The position numbers were made by a program, and so were the translations under genes. From NCBI GenBank assembly GCA_038276395.1, contig JBBQAA010000060.1, positions 16,400 to 80,399 of the forward strand: a DNA stretch of 64,000 bases, read 5' to 3'. Below are positions 42,818 through 50,639 of this stretch, piece by piece (within the stretch, counting starts at the first letter, position 1; each line of letters begins with the position of its first letter). The notes under the pieces were generated by a model that worked only from the letters and a program-made list of their open reading frames with translations, searched no databases and had not been told where the DNA came from. This DNA comes from JBBQAA01 sp038276395 (lineage in GTDB: Bacteria; Actinomycetota; Thermoleophilia; Solirubrobacterales; Solirubrobacteraceae).

Positions 42818-43389
42818 GCGCGCGTGAAGACGTCGAGGAGGTAGTCCGCCGTGGCGGCGCTCCCGGCCGGGGCGAGCCAGTCCTCCGCGCGGAGCCGGGC
42901 GTGGACCGTGGCGGCGTCGAAGGGGCGCTCGGGCCCGGCGGGGCGCCAGTGCACGGCGACGAGGCGGCCGCCGGGGGCGAGCGCGCCGTGCAGGCGGGTG
43001 AGCGTCGCCTCGAGCGCGGGCGGCTCGAGGTAGTAGAGGATCTCCGAGGCGAGGACGAGGTCGAAGACCCCGCCGGGCACGGCCTCCGGCAGCGCGCCAA
43101 GGCGGGCCTCGGCCTGCGGGTGGGCGGCGAGGCGGGCGCGCGCGGCGGCCACGGCCGTGGGCGCGAGGTCGACGGTCAGGAGCTCGGCGCAGCGGGGAGC
43201 GAGGAGCGCGGAGAGGACGCCGATCGAGGCCCCGAGCTCGAGCGCGCGGCGAAACGGCCCGGGGCCGCACGCCGCGAGCGTCGCCGCGTACTTCGCGCGC
43301 TCGTACGGGCTCGAGTCGTAGCCCCAGGGGTCGGGCTCGGCGCGGTAGCGGGCCTCGAAGTCGACGCGCGGGGCGGCGGGGACGCTCAT
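42814..43389 (-). CDS. NodS-like SAM-dependent methyltransferase
   Basis: 191 residues: FEARYRAEPDPWGYDSSPYE, then ALELGASIGVLSALLAPRCA (SAM loop), LLTVDLAPTAVAAARARLA and VFDLVLASEILYYLE. The DPW...SxYExxK opening and the overall plan match the NodS family; NodS itself N-methylates the glucosamine of Nod factor. Its partner upstream is a NodB-type deacetylase, so N-methylation of a deacetylated amino sugar is a reasonable hypothesis. The ATG at 43389 overlaps the previous gene's stop. Confidence 0.85.
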   Translation of the reverse strand: MSVPAAPRVDFEARYRAEPDPWGYDSSPYERAKYAATLAACGPGPFRRALELGASIGVLSALLAPRCAELLTVDLAPTAVAAARARLAAHPQAEARLGALPEAVPGGVFDLVLASEILYYLEPPALEATLTRLHGALAPGGRLVAVHWRPAGPERPFDAATVHARLRAEDWLAPAGSAATADYLLDVFTRA

Positions 43390-44480
43390 GCCCGCTCCTC
43401 GAGCGCGGCGGCGCCCGCGCGCGCGAGGAGCGGGTCGAGCCGGTGCTGGAGCAGGAACAGCTCGAGGTCGCGCCGCGCGCGGTCGAGCGGGGCGGCGAGC
43501 GCGAAGGGCCGCGAGCCGCAGGCCCGGGCCGCCTCGTCGAGGAGGGCGCGCGCGGCCTGCGCGATCGCGTCGCGGGCGTGGATCGCCACGCGCGGGAGCT
43601 CAGGGCCGCCGCCGTCCATGGCGCGCGCGGCCTCGGCGATCCACAGGTCGATCGCGCGATGCGCGGTGAGGATGCGCCCGGCCGCCAGCTCCTCGAGCGG
43701 GCCCCGCGAGGGCCGCGCGGCGAGTTCGTCGAGCGCGCCCCGCACCGCCTGGTCGGCCATCCCCGCCCAGCTCGCCGCGGTGCGCAGGGCGTCGCGCCCG
43801 AACCACGGTTGCGCAGCGATCGCGCCCGGGCCGCCGAGCCGCGCGAGCACCGGCGCGTCGTGGAAGACGACGCGGTGGGAGACCGAGGCGCGCAGGCCGT
43901 GGGCGCGGAACCAGGTCGGGTCGACCTCGACCCGCGCCGCGTCGCGCAGGTCGATCCACACGAGCAGCGGCGCCCCGCCCTCGGGATCCTTGCCGAGCAC
44001 GAGCGCGCGGTGCAGGCCCCCGGCGCCCGAGCAGAAGGTCTTCACGCCGCGCAGGACGTCGCCCCGCGGGGTGGCGATGACCGCGGCGGGCGGTCCCTCC
44101 CCCGGCACGGGATCCCCGCCCCACACCCCGGCGCGCAGCTCGCGGCGGCGGACGGCGGCGAGCTCCCGCTCGGCGACCTCGGCCGGCGCCTGCACGGCGA
44201 GGCGCTCGACCGCGTTCAGGTGGCCGTCGAGGATCCGCCCGACCGAGCCGTCGGCCTCGGCCACGCGGCGCACGAGCGCGAGCTCGGCGGCGGGGGGCGG
44301 CCGCTCGGCGCCCGGCTGCGCGTTCGCGGCCAGAGCGCCGGCGCCCTCGAGCGCGGCGAACGGCTCCTCCGGGAAGACGGGCACGGCCGGGCGCTCGCGC
44401 TCGCGCGCGGTGGCGGCGATCTCGGCGAGGACCGGCGCGAGGACGTCCTCGGAGATCGCGGCGGGAGCGGCGAGGCTCAC
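43386..44480 (-). CDS. Acyl-CoA dehydrogenase-like flavoprotein
   Basis: 364 residues of an acyl-CoA dehydrogenase-type fold: an N-terminal helical domain (LALVRRVAEADGSVGRILDG), a beta middle (DVLRGVKTFCSGAGGLHRAL, where TFCSGAG is the flavin region), and a C-terminal four-helix part (WAGMADQAVRGALDELAARP). The sequence is divergent and arginine/alanine-rich. I cannot identify the catalytic base, so it may oxidise something other than an acyl-CoA or act as a flavin monooxygenase-like enzyme. It is coupled at both ends (four-base overlaps) to the deacetylase and methyltransferase genes. Confidence 0.75.
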   Translation of the reverse strand: MSLAAPAAISEDVLAPVLAEIAATARERERPAVPVFPEEPFAALEGAGALAANAQPGAERPPPAAELALVRRVAEADGSVGRILDGHLNAVERLAVQAPAEVAERELAAVRRRELRAGVWGGDPVPGEGPPAAVIATPRGDVLRGVKTFCSGAGGLHRALVLGKDPEGGAPLLVWIDLRDAARVEVDPTWFRAHGLRASVSHRVVFHDAPVLARLGGPGAIAAQPWFGRDALRTAASWAGMADQAVRGALDELAARPSRGPLEELAAGRILTAHRAIDLWIAEAARAMDGGGPELPRVAIHARDAIAQAARALLDEAARACGSRPFALAAPLDRARRDLELFLLQHRLDPLLARAGAAALEERA

Positions 44481-45061
44481 GCCAACGCCGCCGGGACGGG
44501 GAGGGACAGCGGCTCGCTCGCGAAGCCCTCGGCGAGCAGGCGCTCGGTGAAGGCCACGGTCTCACCCGGGTCGGAGCGGTGCACCCCGGGGCCGAGCCCG
44601 TCGTGGGCGAGGACAACGGCGCCCTCGACGAGCTGCCCCGCGAGCGCAGCGCGCATCGCGGCCACGGAGTCGCCGCGCCAGTCGTGCGTGTCGGCCGTCC
44701 AGTGCGCGAGCGCGAGCCCGTGCGCGGCGGCGATCCCCGCCGTCCACTCCGCCCGGACGCCGTAGGGAGGCCGCCAGAGCTCGGGGCGGACGCCGACCGC
44801 GGCCAGTTCGTCCAGGGCGAGGCGAACGTCCTCGCGGACCCACTCCTCGCTGCGCTCGGTGTGGCGGACGTGCTCGTGGCAGTGCAGCCCGACGACGTGG
44901 CCCTCGGCACGTATCCGCGCGACGAGCTCCGGCTGCGCCGCCGCCCGCGGCGCCAGTGGGAAGAACGTCGCCCGCGCCCCCGCCCGGCCGAGGACGTCGA
45001 GCAGGCGTGGGGTCCACACGGGGTCCGGCCCGTCGTCGAAGGTCAGGGCGAGCGCGGGCAC
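44477..45061 (-). CDS. Polysaccharide deacetylase (NodB-type, CE4 family)
   Basis: 194 residues from the GTG at 45061: ALALTFDDGPDPVWTPRLLD is motif 1 with the catalytic/metal aspartates, VGLHCHEHVRHTERS carries the two metal histidines, LWRPPYGVRAEW is motif 3 and AHDGLGPGVHRSD the late histidine motif. CE4 enzymes remove acetyl groups from N-acetylglucosamine units. There is no signal peptide, so it probably acts in the cytosol on a precursor. It is the first gene of the five-gene operon, facing a divergent monooxygenase gene across 144 bases. Confidence 0.88.
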   Translation of the reverse strand: MPALALTFDDGPDPVWTPRLLDVLGRAGARATFFPLAPRAAAQPELVARIRAEGHVVGLHCHEHVRHTERSEEWVREDVRLALDELAAVGVRPELWRPPYGVRAEWTAGIAAAHGLALAHWTADTHDWRGDSVAAMRAALAGQLVEGAVVLAHDGLGPGVHRSDPGETVAFTERLLAEGFASEPLSLPVPAALA

Positions 45062-45151
45062 CCGTGAAGGAATAGCCGATCGGCGTCGCCGAGCACGGGG
45101 AAGATGCGCCAGACCGGCCGGCGCGGCGCTTGACGGCAGCGGCTCACCGGG

Positions 45152-45166
45152 CGACACGCGCTGTCG
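45152..45166. promoter_or_regulatory. Inverted repeat CGACA-N5-TGTCG in the divergent promoter
   Basis: CGACA-cgcgc-TGTCG is a perfect 5+5 inverted repeat 40 bases before the monooxygenase start, in the gap shared with the deacetylase operon. A nearly identical string (GACACGAGCTGTC) occurs at 39011-39023 inside the end of the VOC gene, so it may instead be a dispersed short repeat. Confidence 0.3.
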
Positions 45167-45205
45167 ATCCGCGGCCTGCGGTGCCCCGTGCGGCATGATC
45201 CGCGC

Positions 45206-46669
45206 ATGCGGATCGTCATCGTCGCGGGGTTCGGCGGCATCGCCGCCGCCATCGAGCTGCAGGGCCACGGGTTCACCGACGTCACGCTGCTCGAGCGCGC
45301 TCCCGGGCTCGGCGGCACATGGTTTCACAACACCTACCCGGGCGCGGCCTGCGACGTGCCGAGCCACCTCTACTCGTTCTCCTACGCCCAGCGGCGGGAC
45401 TGGGACCGCCTGTGCTCGAGCCAGGCCGACATCCTCGCCTACCTCGAGCGGGTCGCCCACGACCACGGCGTCGACTCGCGGGTCCTCAGCGGCGTCGAGG
45501 TCGAGGCGTGCGAGTGGGGGCAGGACGCGGGGGCGTGGAGCGTGCGCGCCGCCGGCGGCCGGACCTGGACGGCCGACGCCGTCATCATCGCCACGGGCCA
45601 GCTCCACCGCCAGGCCTTCCCCCGAATCCCGGGCCGGGAGGACTTCGCGGGCGTCGCCTTCCACTCGAGCGAGTGGGATCACGGCTACGACCTCCGGGGC
45701 AAGCGCGTCGCCGTGGTGGGGACGGGCGCGAGCGCCGTGCAGTTCGTGCCCGAGATCGCGCCCGAGGTGGCCGAGCTGACGGTCTTTCAGCGCACGCCGA
45801 ACTGGTTCCTGCCGCGCAAGAACCGCGCCTACCCGAACCTCCTGAAGCAGATCGTGTTGCGGGTCCCGGGCGTGCAGGCCGCGCGACGGCGCTACATGTT
45901 CGAGTACACGGAAACGCTCACGCGGCTCATCCGCAACCCGCGCACGCTCGGCCGGATCGGCGCCTGGCGTGCGGCGGCGTTCATGCGCTCACAGCTCAGG
46001 GATCCCGAGGTGCGCCGCAAGGCGTGGCCGGACTACACGTTCGGCTGCAAGCGGATCCTCTTCTCCTCCTGGTTCCTGCCCGCGCTGCAGCGGGAGAACG
46101 TCGAGCTCGTCACCGAGCCGATCGCCGCGATCACCGAGCGCGGGGTGCGGACGGAGGACGGCCGCGAGCGCGAGGCCGACTGCCTCATCTGGTCGACGGG
46201 CTTTCGCACGAACGACTTCATGTTCCCCATGGAGGTCACGGGCCGGGAGGGGCGGTCCCTGCGCGAGGCTTGGCGGGACGGCGCCCACGCGCACCTGGGC
46301 ATGACGATCCCCGGCTTTCCCTCCCTCTTCGTCATGTACGGGCCGAACACGAACACCTCGGGCGGCTCGATCATCCTCTACCTGGAGCAGCAGGCCGCCT
46401 ACATCCGCCAGGCGCTCGCGCTCGTGCGGGACGCCCGCGCGGCGGCGATCGAGGTCCGCCCCGAGGTCGAGGCGGCCAGCGACCGCGAGCTGCAGGGCGA
46501 GTTCGAGGGCACGGCGTGGACCGACTGCGACTCCTGGTATCGCAACGAGGATGGCCGCATCGTGGCCAACTGGCCGTTGTACATGCGGGACTACATCGCG
46601 CGCACGCGGGAGCTCGACCCGGCCGAGTTCGAGCTCGTGGCGGCTCCGGCGGAGGTCTCCACCGTCTGA
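45206..46669 (+). CDS. Flavin-containing monooxygenase, Baeyer-Villiger type
   Basis: 487 residues. ERAPGLGGTWFHNTYPGAAC is the FAD domain, FAGVAFHSSEWDHGYD matches the Baeyer-Villiger fingerprint FxGxxxHxxxW (near residue 147), and VAVVGTGASAVQFVPEIAPE is the NADPH fold. These enzymes insert oxygen into ketones, or hydroxylate. The first dinucleotide motif is irregular: the N-terminus reads MRIVIVAGFGGIAAA, lacking the first Gly of the usual GAGFGG, as if one codon were lost. FprA follows after 17 bases, probably in one operon. Confidence 0.88.
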   Translation: MRIVIVAGFGGIAAAIELQGHGFTDVTLLERAPGLGGTWFHNTYPGAACDVPSHLYSFSYAQRRDWDRLCSSQADILAYLERVAHDHGVDSRVLSGVEVEACEWGQDAGAWSVRAAGGRTWTADAVIIATGQLHRQAFPRIPGREDFAGVAFHSSEWDHGYDLRGKRVAVVGTGASAVQFVPEIAPEVAELTVFQRTPNWFLPRKNRAYPNLLKQIVLRVPGVQAARRRYMFEYTETLTRLIRNPRTLGRIGAWRAAAFMRSQLRDPEVRRKAWPDYTFGCKRILFSSWFLPALQRENVELVTEPIAAITERGVRTEDGREREADCLIWSTGFRTNDFMFPMEVTGREGRSLREAWRDGAHAHLGMTIPGFPSLFVMYGPNTNTSGGSIILYLEQQAAYIRQALALVRDARAAAIEVRPEVEAASDRELQGEFEGTAWTDCDSWYRNEDGRIVANWPLYMRDYIARTRELDPAEFELVAAPAEVSTV

Positions 46670-46686
46670 TTTTGCATCCTGGAGGG

Positions 46687-48075
46687 ATGAGCGAGCGCCC
46701 CTATCGCGTGGCCGTCATCGGCTCGGGCCCCGCTGGCTTCTACGCCGCGGGCGAGCTCGTGGGCAGCGCCGACCCGGAGGTCGAGGTCGACGTGATCGAG
46801 CGGCTGCCGACGCCGTGGGGGCTCGTGCGCTCCGGGGTGGCGCCGGACCATCCGAAGATCAAGTCGGTCTCGCGCATCTACGAGCGGACGGCCGCGCACC
46901 CTCGCTTCCGCTTCTTCGGCAACGTCGAGCTCGGCCGGGACGTCTCCCACGACGAGCTGCTCGCGCGCTACGACGCCGTCGTCTACGCGGTGGGGGCGGA
47001 GACCGACCGGCCGCTGCGGATCCCCGGCGCCGACCTGCCCGGCGTGTGGCCGGCGACCAAGTTCGTCGGCTGGTACAACGGCCACCCCGACCACCGCGAC
47101 CACGACTTCGACCTGAGCGTCGAGCGGGCCGTCGTCGTCGGGAACGGCAACGTCGCCGTGGACGTGGCCCGGATGCTCTGCCTCGAGCGGGACGAGCTGG
47201 CCGCCACCGACATCGCCGACCACGCGCTCGAGGCGATGGCGGGTTCGAGCATCCGCGAGGTCGTCATGGTCGGCCGCCGCGGGCCGGTGCAGGCCGCGTT
47301 CACGACGCCCGAGCTGCGGGAGCTCGGTGAGCTGAGGGCGGCCGACGTCGTCGTCCAGCCCGAGGATCTGCTGCTCGACCCCCATTCCCGCGCCCACCTC
47401 GAGCAGGGCGCGACGCCGACGACGATGCGGAACATCGAGCTGCTCGCGCGCTACGCAGAGCGCCCGGCGGGCGATCGCCCGCGGCGGATCGTCCTGCGCT
47501 TCCTGCGTTCCCCCGTGGAGATCCTCGGAGACGGCCGGGTCGAGGCGGTCGTGCTCGAGCGCAACGAGATCGTGCCCGGGGAGGGCGTCATGATGGCGCG
47601 GCCGACCGGGGAGCGGGAGGAGGTCCCGGCCGAGCTCGTCTTCGCCTCGATCGGCTACCGGGGCGTGCCGCTCGCCGGGGTCCCGTTCGACGAGGAGCGG
47701 GGCGTCATCCCCAACGACGGGGGCGCCGTGACCGGGCGGGAGCGCGAGTACGTGGTCGGCTGGATCAAGCGCGGGCCGAGCGGGATCATCGGCACGAACA
47801 AGAAGGACGCCAAGGAGACGGTGACGCGCCTGCTCGCCGACCTGCGCTCGCGCGGGGAGGCGCCGCGCGGGGCGCCGGGGGCGGAGACCGAGGCCTTCCT
47901 GCGCTCCCGCGAGCCGCGGCTCGTCACCCAGGCCCACTGGGAGGCGATCGACCGGCACGAGCGCGGCCTCGGCGAGCCGCACGGGCGCGAGCGGGTCAAG
48001 CTGACGCGCGTGGAGGAGCTGCTCGAGGCGGGCGGTCACGCGCGGGAGGGCGAGTCCTCCTCGGCGGCGGCCTGA
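46687..48075 (+). CDS. fprA: Ferredoxin/NADPH oxidoreductase, FprA-like
   Basis: 462 residues of the adrenodoxin-reductase type: RVAVIGSGPAGFYAAGELV (FAD), RLPTPWGLVRSGVAPDHPKI, FVGWYNGHPDH, VVVGNGNVAVDVARML (NADPH) and VVGWIKRGPSGIIGTNKKDA near the end. It passes electrons between NADPH and ferredoxin, often for P450s or other redox enzymes. The first gene of this unit is a Baeyer-Villiger-type monooxygenase, which needs NADPH but not ferredoxin, so the pairing is not obviously functional. A Shine-Dalgarno GGAGG precedes the ATG. Confidence 0.93.
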   Translation: MSERPYRVAVIGSGPAGFYAAGELVGSADPEVEVDVIERLPTPWGLVRSGVAPDHPKIKSVSRIYERTAAHPRFRFFGNVELGRDVSHDELLARYDAVVYAVGAETDRPLRIPGADLPGVWPATKFVGWYNGHPDHRDHDFDLSVERAVVVGNGNVAVDVARMLCLERDELAATDIADHALEAMAGSSIREVVMVGRRGPVQAAFTTPELRELGELRAADVVVQPEDLLLDPHSRAHLEQGATPTTMRNIELLARYAERPAGDRPRRIVLRFLRSPVEILGDGRVEAVVLERNEIVPGEGVMMARPTGEREEVPAELVFASIGYRGVPLAGVPFDEERGVIPNDGGAVTGREREYVVGWIKRGPSGIIGTNKKDAKETVTRLLADLRSRGEAPRGAPGAETEAFLRSREPRLVTQAHWEAIDRHERGLGEPHGRERVKLTRVEELLEAGGHAREGESSSAAA

Positions 48076-48722
48076 TGCGCGACGGCGCCCACGTCACGCG
48101 CACCTTCCGGGGGGTGATGGCCCTGTTCTCGCCGTTGACCCGCCGCTGGGGGCGGCTCGATGTCTCCGGGCTCGAGCACCTGCCCGCGGAGGGCCCCGTG
48201 CTGCTGGCGGGAAACCACGACTCCTGGCTCGACCCCGTGGCGATCGGCACGGCGGCCGTGCGGCGGCGGCAGATCCAGGCGCTGGCCAAGTCCTCGCTGT
48301 GGAAGTACCGGCTCGTGGCGAACGTCCTCGACAACATGGGCCAGATCCCGATCAAGCGCGGGAAGGGCGACGCCGGCGCGCTCGACCGCGCGATCGCCGA
48401 GCTGCGTGACGGCGCCTGCATCGGGATCTTCCCCGAGGGCACGCGCTCGCGCGGGCGCGAACTGCGGGCGCGTTCGGGCTTCGGCCGGATCGCCCGCGCC
48501 GTGCCCGAGGCGGAGATCGTCTGCTGCACCGTCGTCGGGACGGTCGACCTCGTCCGCTTCCCCACCCGCCCGCGCATCCGCGTGCGCTTCTTCCGCCCCG
48601 CGAAGGGCGGCCTCGGAGAGGGCGAGAGCGACGCCGAGCTCGGCGCCCGTCTGCTCGCCGAGATCCGCGCCGCGGCACCGGTCACGGCCCACGGGCGGCG
48701 GCCGGCCGTTCCCACAGGCTGA
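48075..48722 (+). CDS. Lysophospholipid (1-acylglycerol-3-phosphate) acyltransferase, PlsC-like
   Basis: 215 residues with motif I NHDSWLD (HX4D, His 48 and Asp 53), IPIKRGKGDAGALDRAI, and motif III FPEGTRSRG, the catalytic and phosphate-binding elements of PlsC. It acylates lysophosphatidate or a similar acceptor in membrane lipid synthesis. The protein lacks an obvious N-terminal membrane helix, common in actinobacterial homologues. The ATG overlaps the fprA stop codon (TGATG), so the three genes from 45206 form one unit. Confidence 0.9.
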   Translation: MRDGAHVTRTFRGVMALFSPLTRRWGRLDVSGLEHLPAEGPVLLAGNHDSWLDPVAIGTAAVRRRQIQALAKSSLWKYRLVANVLDNMGQIPIKRGKGDAGALDRAIAELRDGACIGIFPEGTRSRGRELRARSGFGRIARAVPEAEIVCCTVVGTVDLVRFPTRPRIRVRFFRPAKGGLGEGESDAELGARLLAEIRAAAPVTAHGRRPAVPTG

Positions 48723-48773
48723 GGGCGCTCTTCGCGTCCTGAGCCCTCCCGGGGAGGACCACCTTCTTGCCCT

Positions 48774-48791
48774 TGACAAGAATAGTTGTCA
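48774..48791. promoter_or_regulatory. Operator candidate TGACAA-N6-TTGTCA
   Basis: TGACAA-gaatag-TTGTCA is a perfect 6+6 inverted repeat in an A/T-rich pocket, 12 bases upstream of the GTG start of the ArsR-type regulator gene. The left arm doubles as a consensus-like -35 box (TTGACA). This is the expected place for autorepression by the winged-helix protein encoded immediately downstream. Confidence 0.6.
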
Positions 48792-48803
48792 TACTCGGGG
48801 CCC

Positions 48804-49409
48804 GTGCTCTCCGTCGACGTCATCGAGGAGCCCGCCGCGGCGGTCGTCGCGCTCGACCCGATCCGGGCGCGGCTGCTCTCCGAGCTTGCCGAGCCCGCCT
48901 CGGCGACGGCGCTCGCCTCGCGGGTCGGGCTCACCCGCCAGAAGGTCAACTACCACCTGCGCGCGCTGGAGGCCCACGGCCTCGTCACCCTCGCGGAGGA
49001 GCGGACCTGGGGCGGGCTGACCGAGCGGCTGCTCGTGGCCACCGCCGCGTCCTACGTCGTCTCGCCCGCCGCACTCGGCGCCGCCGCCGCCGACCCCGCT
49101 CGCACCGCCGATCGGCTCTCCGCGCGCTACCTGATCGCCCTCGCCGCCCGGATCGTCAAGGAGGTCGGCGCGCTCGCCCGGCGCGCCGAGGCCGAGGGCA
49201 AGCGCCTCCCGACGCTCGGCCTCGACGCCGAGATCACCTTCCGCAGCGCGGCCGCGCGCGCGGAGTTCACCGACGAGCTCGCCACCGCCGTGGCCGGGCT
49301 CGTCACGCGGTTCCACGACGACTCCGCCCCGGGTGGCCGCCGCCACCGGCTCGTCGTCGCCGCGCACCCTCTTCCGCAGCCAACCGACGACAGAGAGAAG
49401 CCGGCATGA
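48804..49409 (+). CDS. ArsR-type winged-helix transcriptional regulator
   Basis: 201 residues. The N-terminal winged helix is IRARLLSELAEPASATALAS, then RVGLTRQKVNYHLRALEAHG and LVTLAEERTWGGLTER. The C-terminal half is helical and presumably dimerises. Regulators of this kind are often paired with SRPBCC proteins, as here: the next gene's ATG overlaps this stop (ATGA). The GTG at 48804 is preferred to a TTG at 48786 that lies within the operator palindrome. Confidence 0.88.
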   Translation: MLSVDVIEEPAAAVVALDPIRARLLSELAEPASATALASRVGLTRQKVNYHLRALEAHGLVTLAEERTWGGLTERLLVATAASYVVSPAALGAAAADPARTADRLSARYLIALAARIVKEVGALARRAEAEGKRLPTLGLDAEITFRSAAARAEFTDELATAVAGLVTRFHDDSAPGGRRHRLVVAAHPLPQPTDDREKPA

Positions 49410-50206
49410 CCACCGCCGCGACGCCCCGCACCATCGACCTCACCGTCGAGCTCGCCGCCACCCCCGAGGAGGTGTGGGCGGCCATCGCCACGGGGCCCGG
49501 CATCTCCGCCTGGCTCCAGCCCACGACGCTCGAGGAACGGGAGGGCGGGAGCTTTACCTTCGAGCTGCCCGGCGGCATCAAGGACGGCGACGTCACCGCC
49601 TACGAGCCCCCACGCCGGCTGGTGCAGGAGACGGACTGGACCCCGCTCTCCGGCGGTGGGACCGCCCGCCTCGCCACCGAATGGCGGATCGAGACGCGGT
49701 CGGGAAGCACGTCGGTCCTGCGCATGGTCATGAGCGGCTTTGGCTCGGGCGCGGCCTGGGACGACGAGATCGCGGGGATGGGCGCCGGTATGCGCTCCGG
49801 CCTCGCCAACCTCACCGTTTACCTCGCCAACGCCGAGGCCCAGCGCGAACTCCACGCGCTGCTCGAGGACCGCGCGGAGGCGCTGCGCGCCGGCGACGCC
49901 GACCGTGTCCGCGAACGCTACTCCGCGAACGCGAGCTGCTTCGGCCTCGTCCCCCTCTCCAGCCCGATCGGCGCGCGTGAGCTGCACCGCTGGCTCGAGG
50001 CCTGGGAGACCCCGCTCGGGCTCGAGCGCCACGACGTGCGCGTCGCCGCCGACGGCGACATCGCCTTCGCGCACGGGCTCGTCCACCTCACCGGGATCCG
50101 CGCCGGCGAGCCCGCGGAGCTGCGCCTCCGCGAGAGCCACGGCTTCCGGCGGATCGACGGGGAGTGGTACATCGTCCACGAGCACGCGTCGATCCCAGCC
50201 TCGTAG
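49406..50206 (+). CDS. Fusion of SRPBCC (AHSA1-like) and SnoaL-like domains
   Basis: 266 residues. Residues 8-150 form an AHSA1-type SRPBCC domain (IDLTVELAATPEEVWAAIAT, GISAWLQPTTLEEREGG, WDDEIAGMGAGMRSGLANLT). Residues 155-266 form a SnoaL/NTF2-like pocket domain (ALLEDRAEALRAGDADRVRE, FGLVPLSSPIGARELHRWLE, YIVHEHASIPAS). Both folds bind small hydrophobic ligands; SnoaL-like domains can be isomerases or cyclases, but no catalytic residue is clear. Coupled to the ArsR-type regulator gene, it may sense or modify the regulator's signal. Confidence 0.82.
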   Translation: MTTAATPRTIDLTVELAATPEEVWAAIATGPGISAWLQPTTLEEREGGSFTFELPGGIKDGDVTAYEPPRRLVQETDWTPLSGGGTARLATEWRIETRSGSTSVLRMVMSGFGSGAAWDDEIAGMGAGMRSGLANLTVYLANAEAQRELHALLEDRAEALRAGDADRVRERYSANASCFGLVPLSSPIGARELHRWLEAWETPLGLERHDVRVAADGDIAFAHGLVHLTGIRAGEPAELRLRESHGFRRIDGEWYIVHEHASIPAS

Positions 50207-50223
50207 GTTGGAGAGCACGATGA

Positions 50224-50478
50224 ACCCGGACGAGGACCGCGCTCGCTCGCTCGCTGGCGACGCTCGCGAGCTCCCGCACGAGCTCCCTGCGCCGCGGCGG
50301 CGCCTCGCTCGCCGCCGCGCTCACCGGCGGCTATCACCTCGCCTACCTGATCGGCGCGGGCCTCGTGGGCGCGGCGGTCGTGGTCTCGCTGACGGCGCTG
50401 CGGCCGCCGGTGGCCGAGGCCGCTGCACCGCCGGAGGCTCCAGCGCCGTCCCGCGACGCGACGCTCGTCGAAGCCTGA
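50224..50478 (+). pseudogene. C-terminal remnant of an MFS drug transporter
   Basis: The frame ending at the TGA 50476-50478 reads LATLASSRTSSLRRGGASLA, then AAALTGGYHLAYLIGAGLVG and AAVVVSLTALRP, and finishes with a Pro/Ala tail. This is the last loop and last membrane helix of a 14-helix EmrB/QacA-type transporter. There is no start codon in this frame: a TGA lies at 50221 and the rest of the gene (~400 codons) is absent. The upstream neighbour is intact, so this is a relic of deletion. Regulator genes like the one upstream often sit next to MFS pumps. Confidence 0.65.
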
Positions 50479-50609
50479 GTGAAGGCCCGGCGGGGTCGAG
50501 TGGCGATCTGGCCGCGATATGCGGGGTCGATCGCCAGTCGACGCGCCGGGGGGGACGGCCGGACCCGTTCAGGAACGGTTCGCGCGCTCGGGGCCGTGAG
50601 GGGTCAAAT

Positions 50610-50636
50610 CCTGAGAGGGGTCAGACCCCTCTCAGG
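50610..50636 (-). terminator. Strong hairpin terminator after the catalase gene
   Basis: The arms CCTGAGAGGGGT and ACCCCTCTCAGG pair perfectly over 12 bases with a three-base loop, directly after the catalase stop codon. On the catalase strand the stem is followed by ATTTGACC, a short T-rich stretch. A partial copy (GAGGGGTCAAATCC) lies next to it at 50598-50611. The 50479-50609 stretch also holds TGGCGATC/GATCGCCA (50501/50529) and CCGTTC/GAACGG (50565/50573) inverted repeats and no gene. Confidence 0.65.
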
Positions 50637-50639
50637 TAA

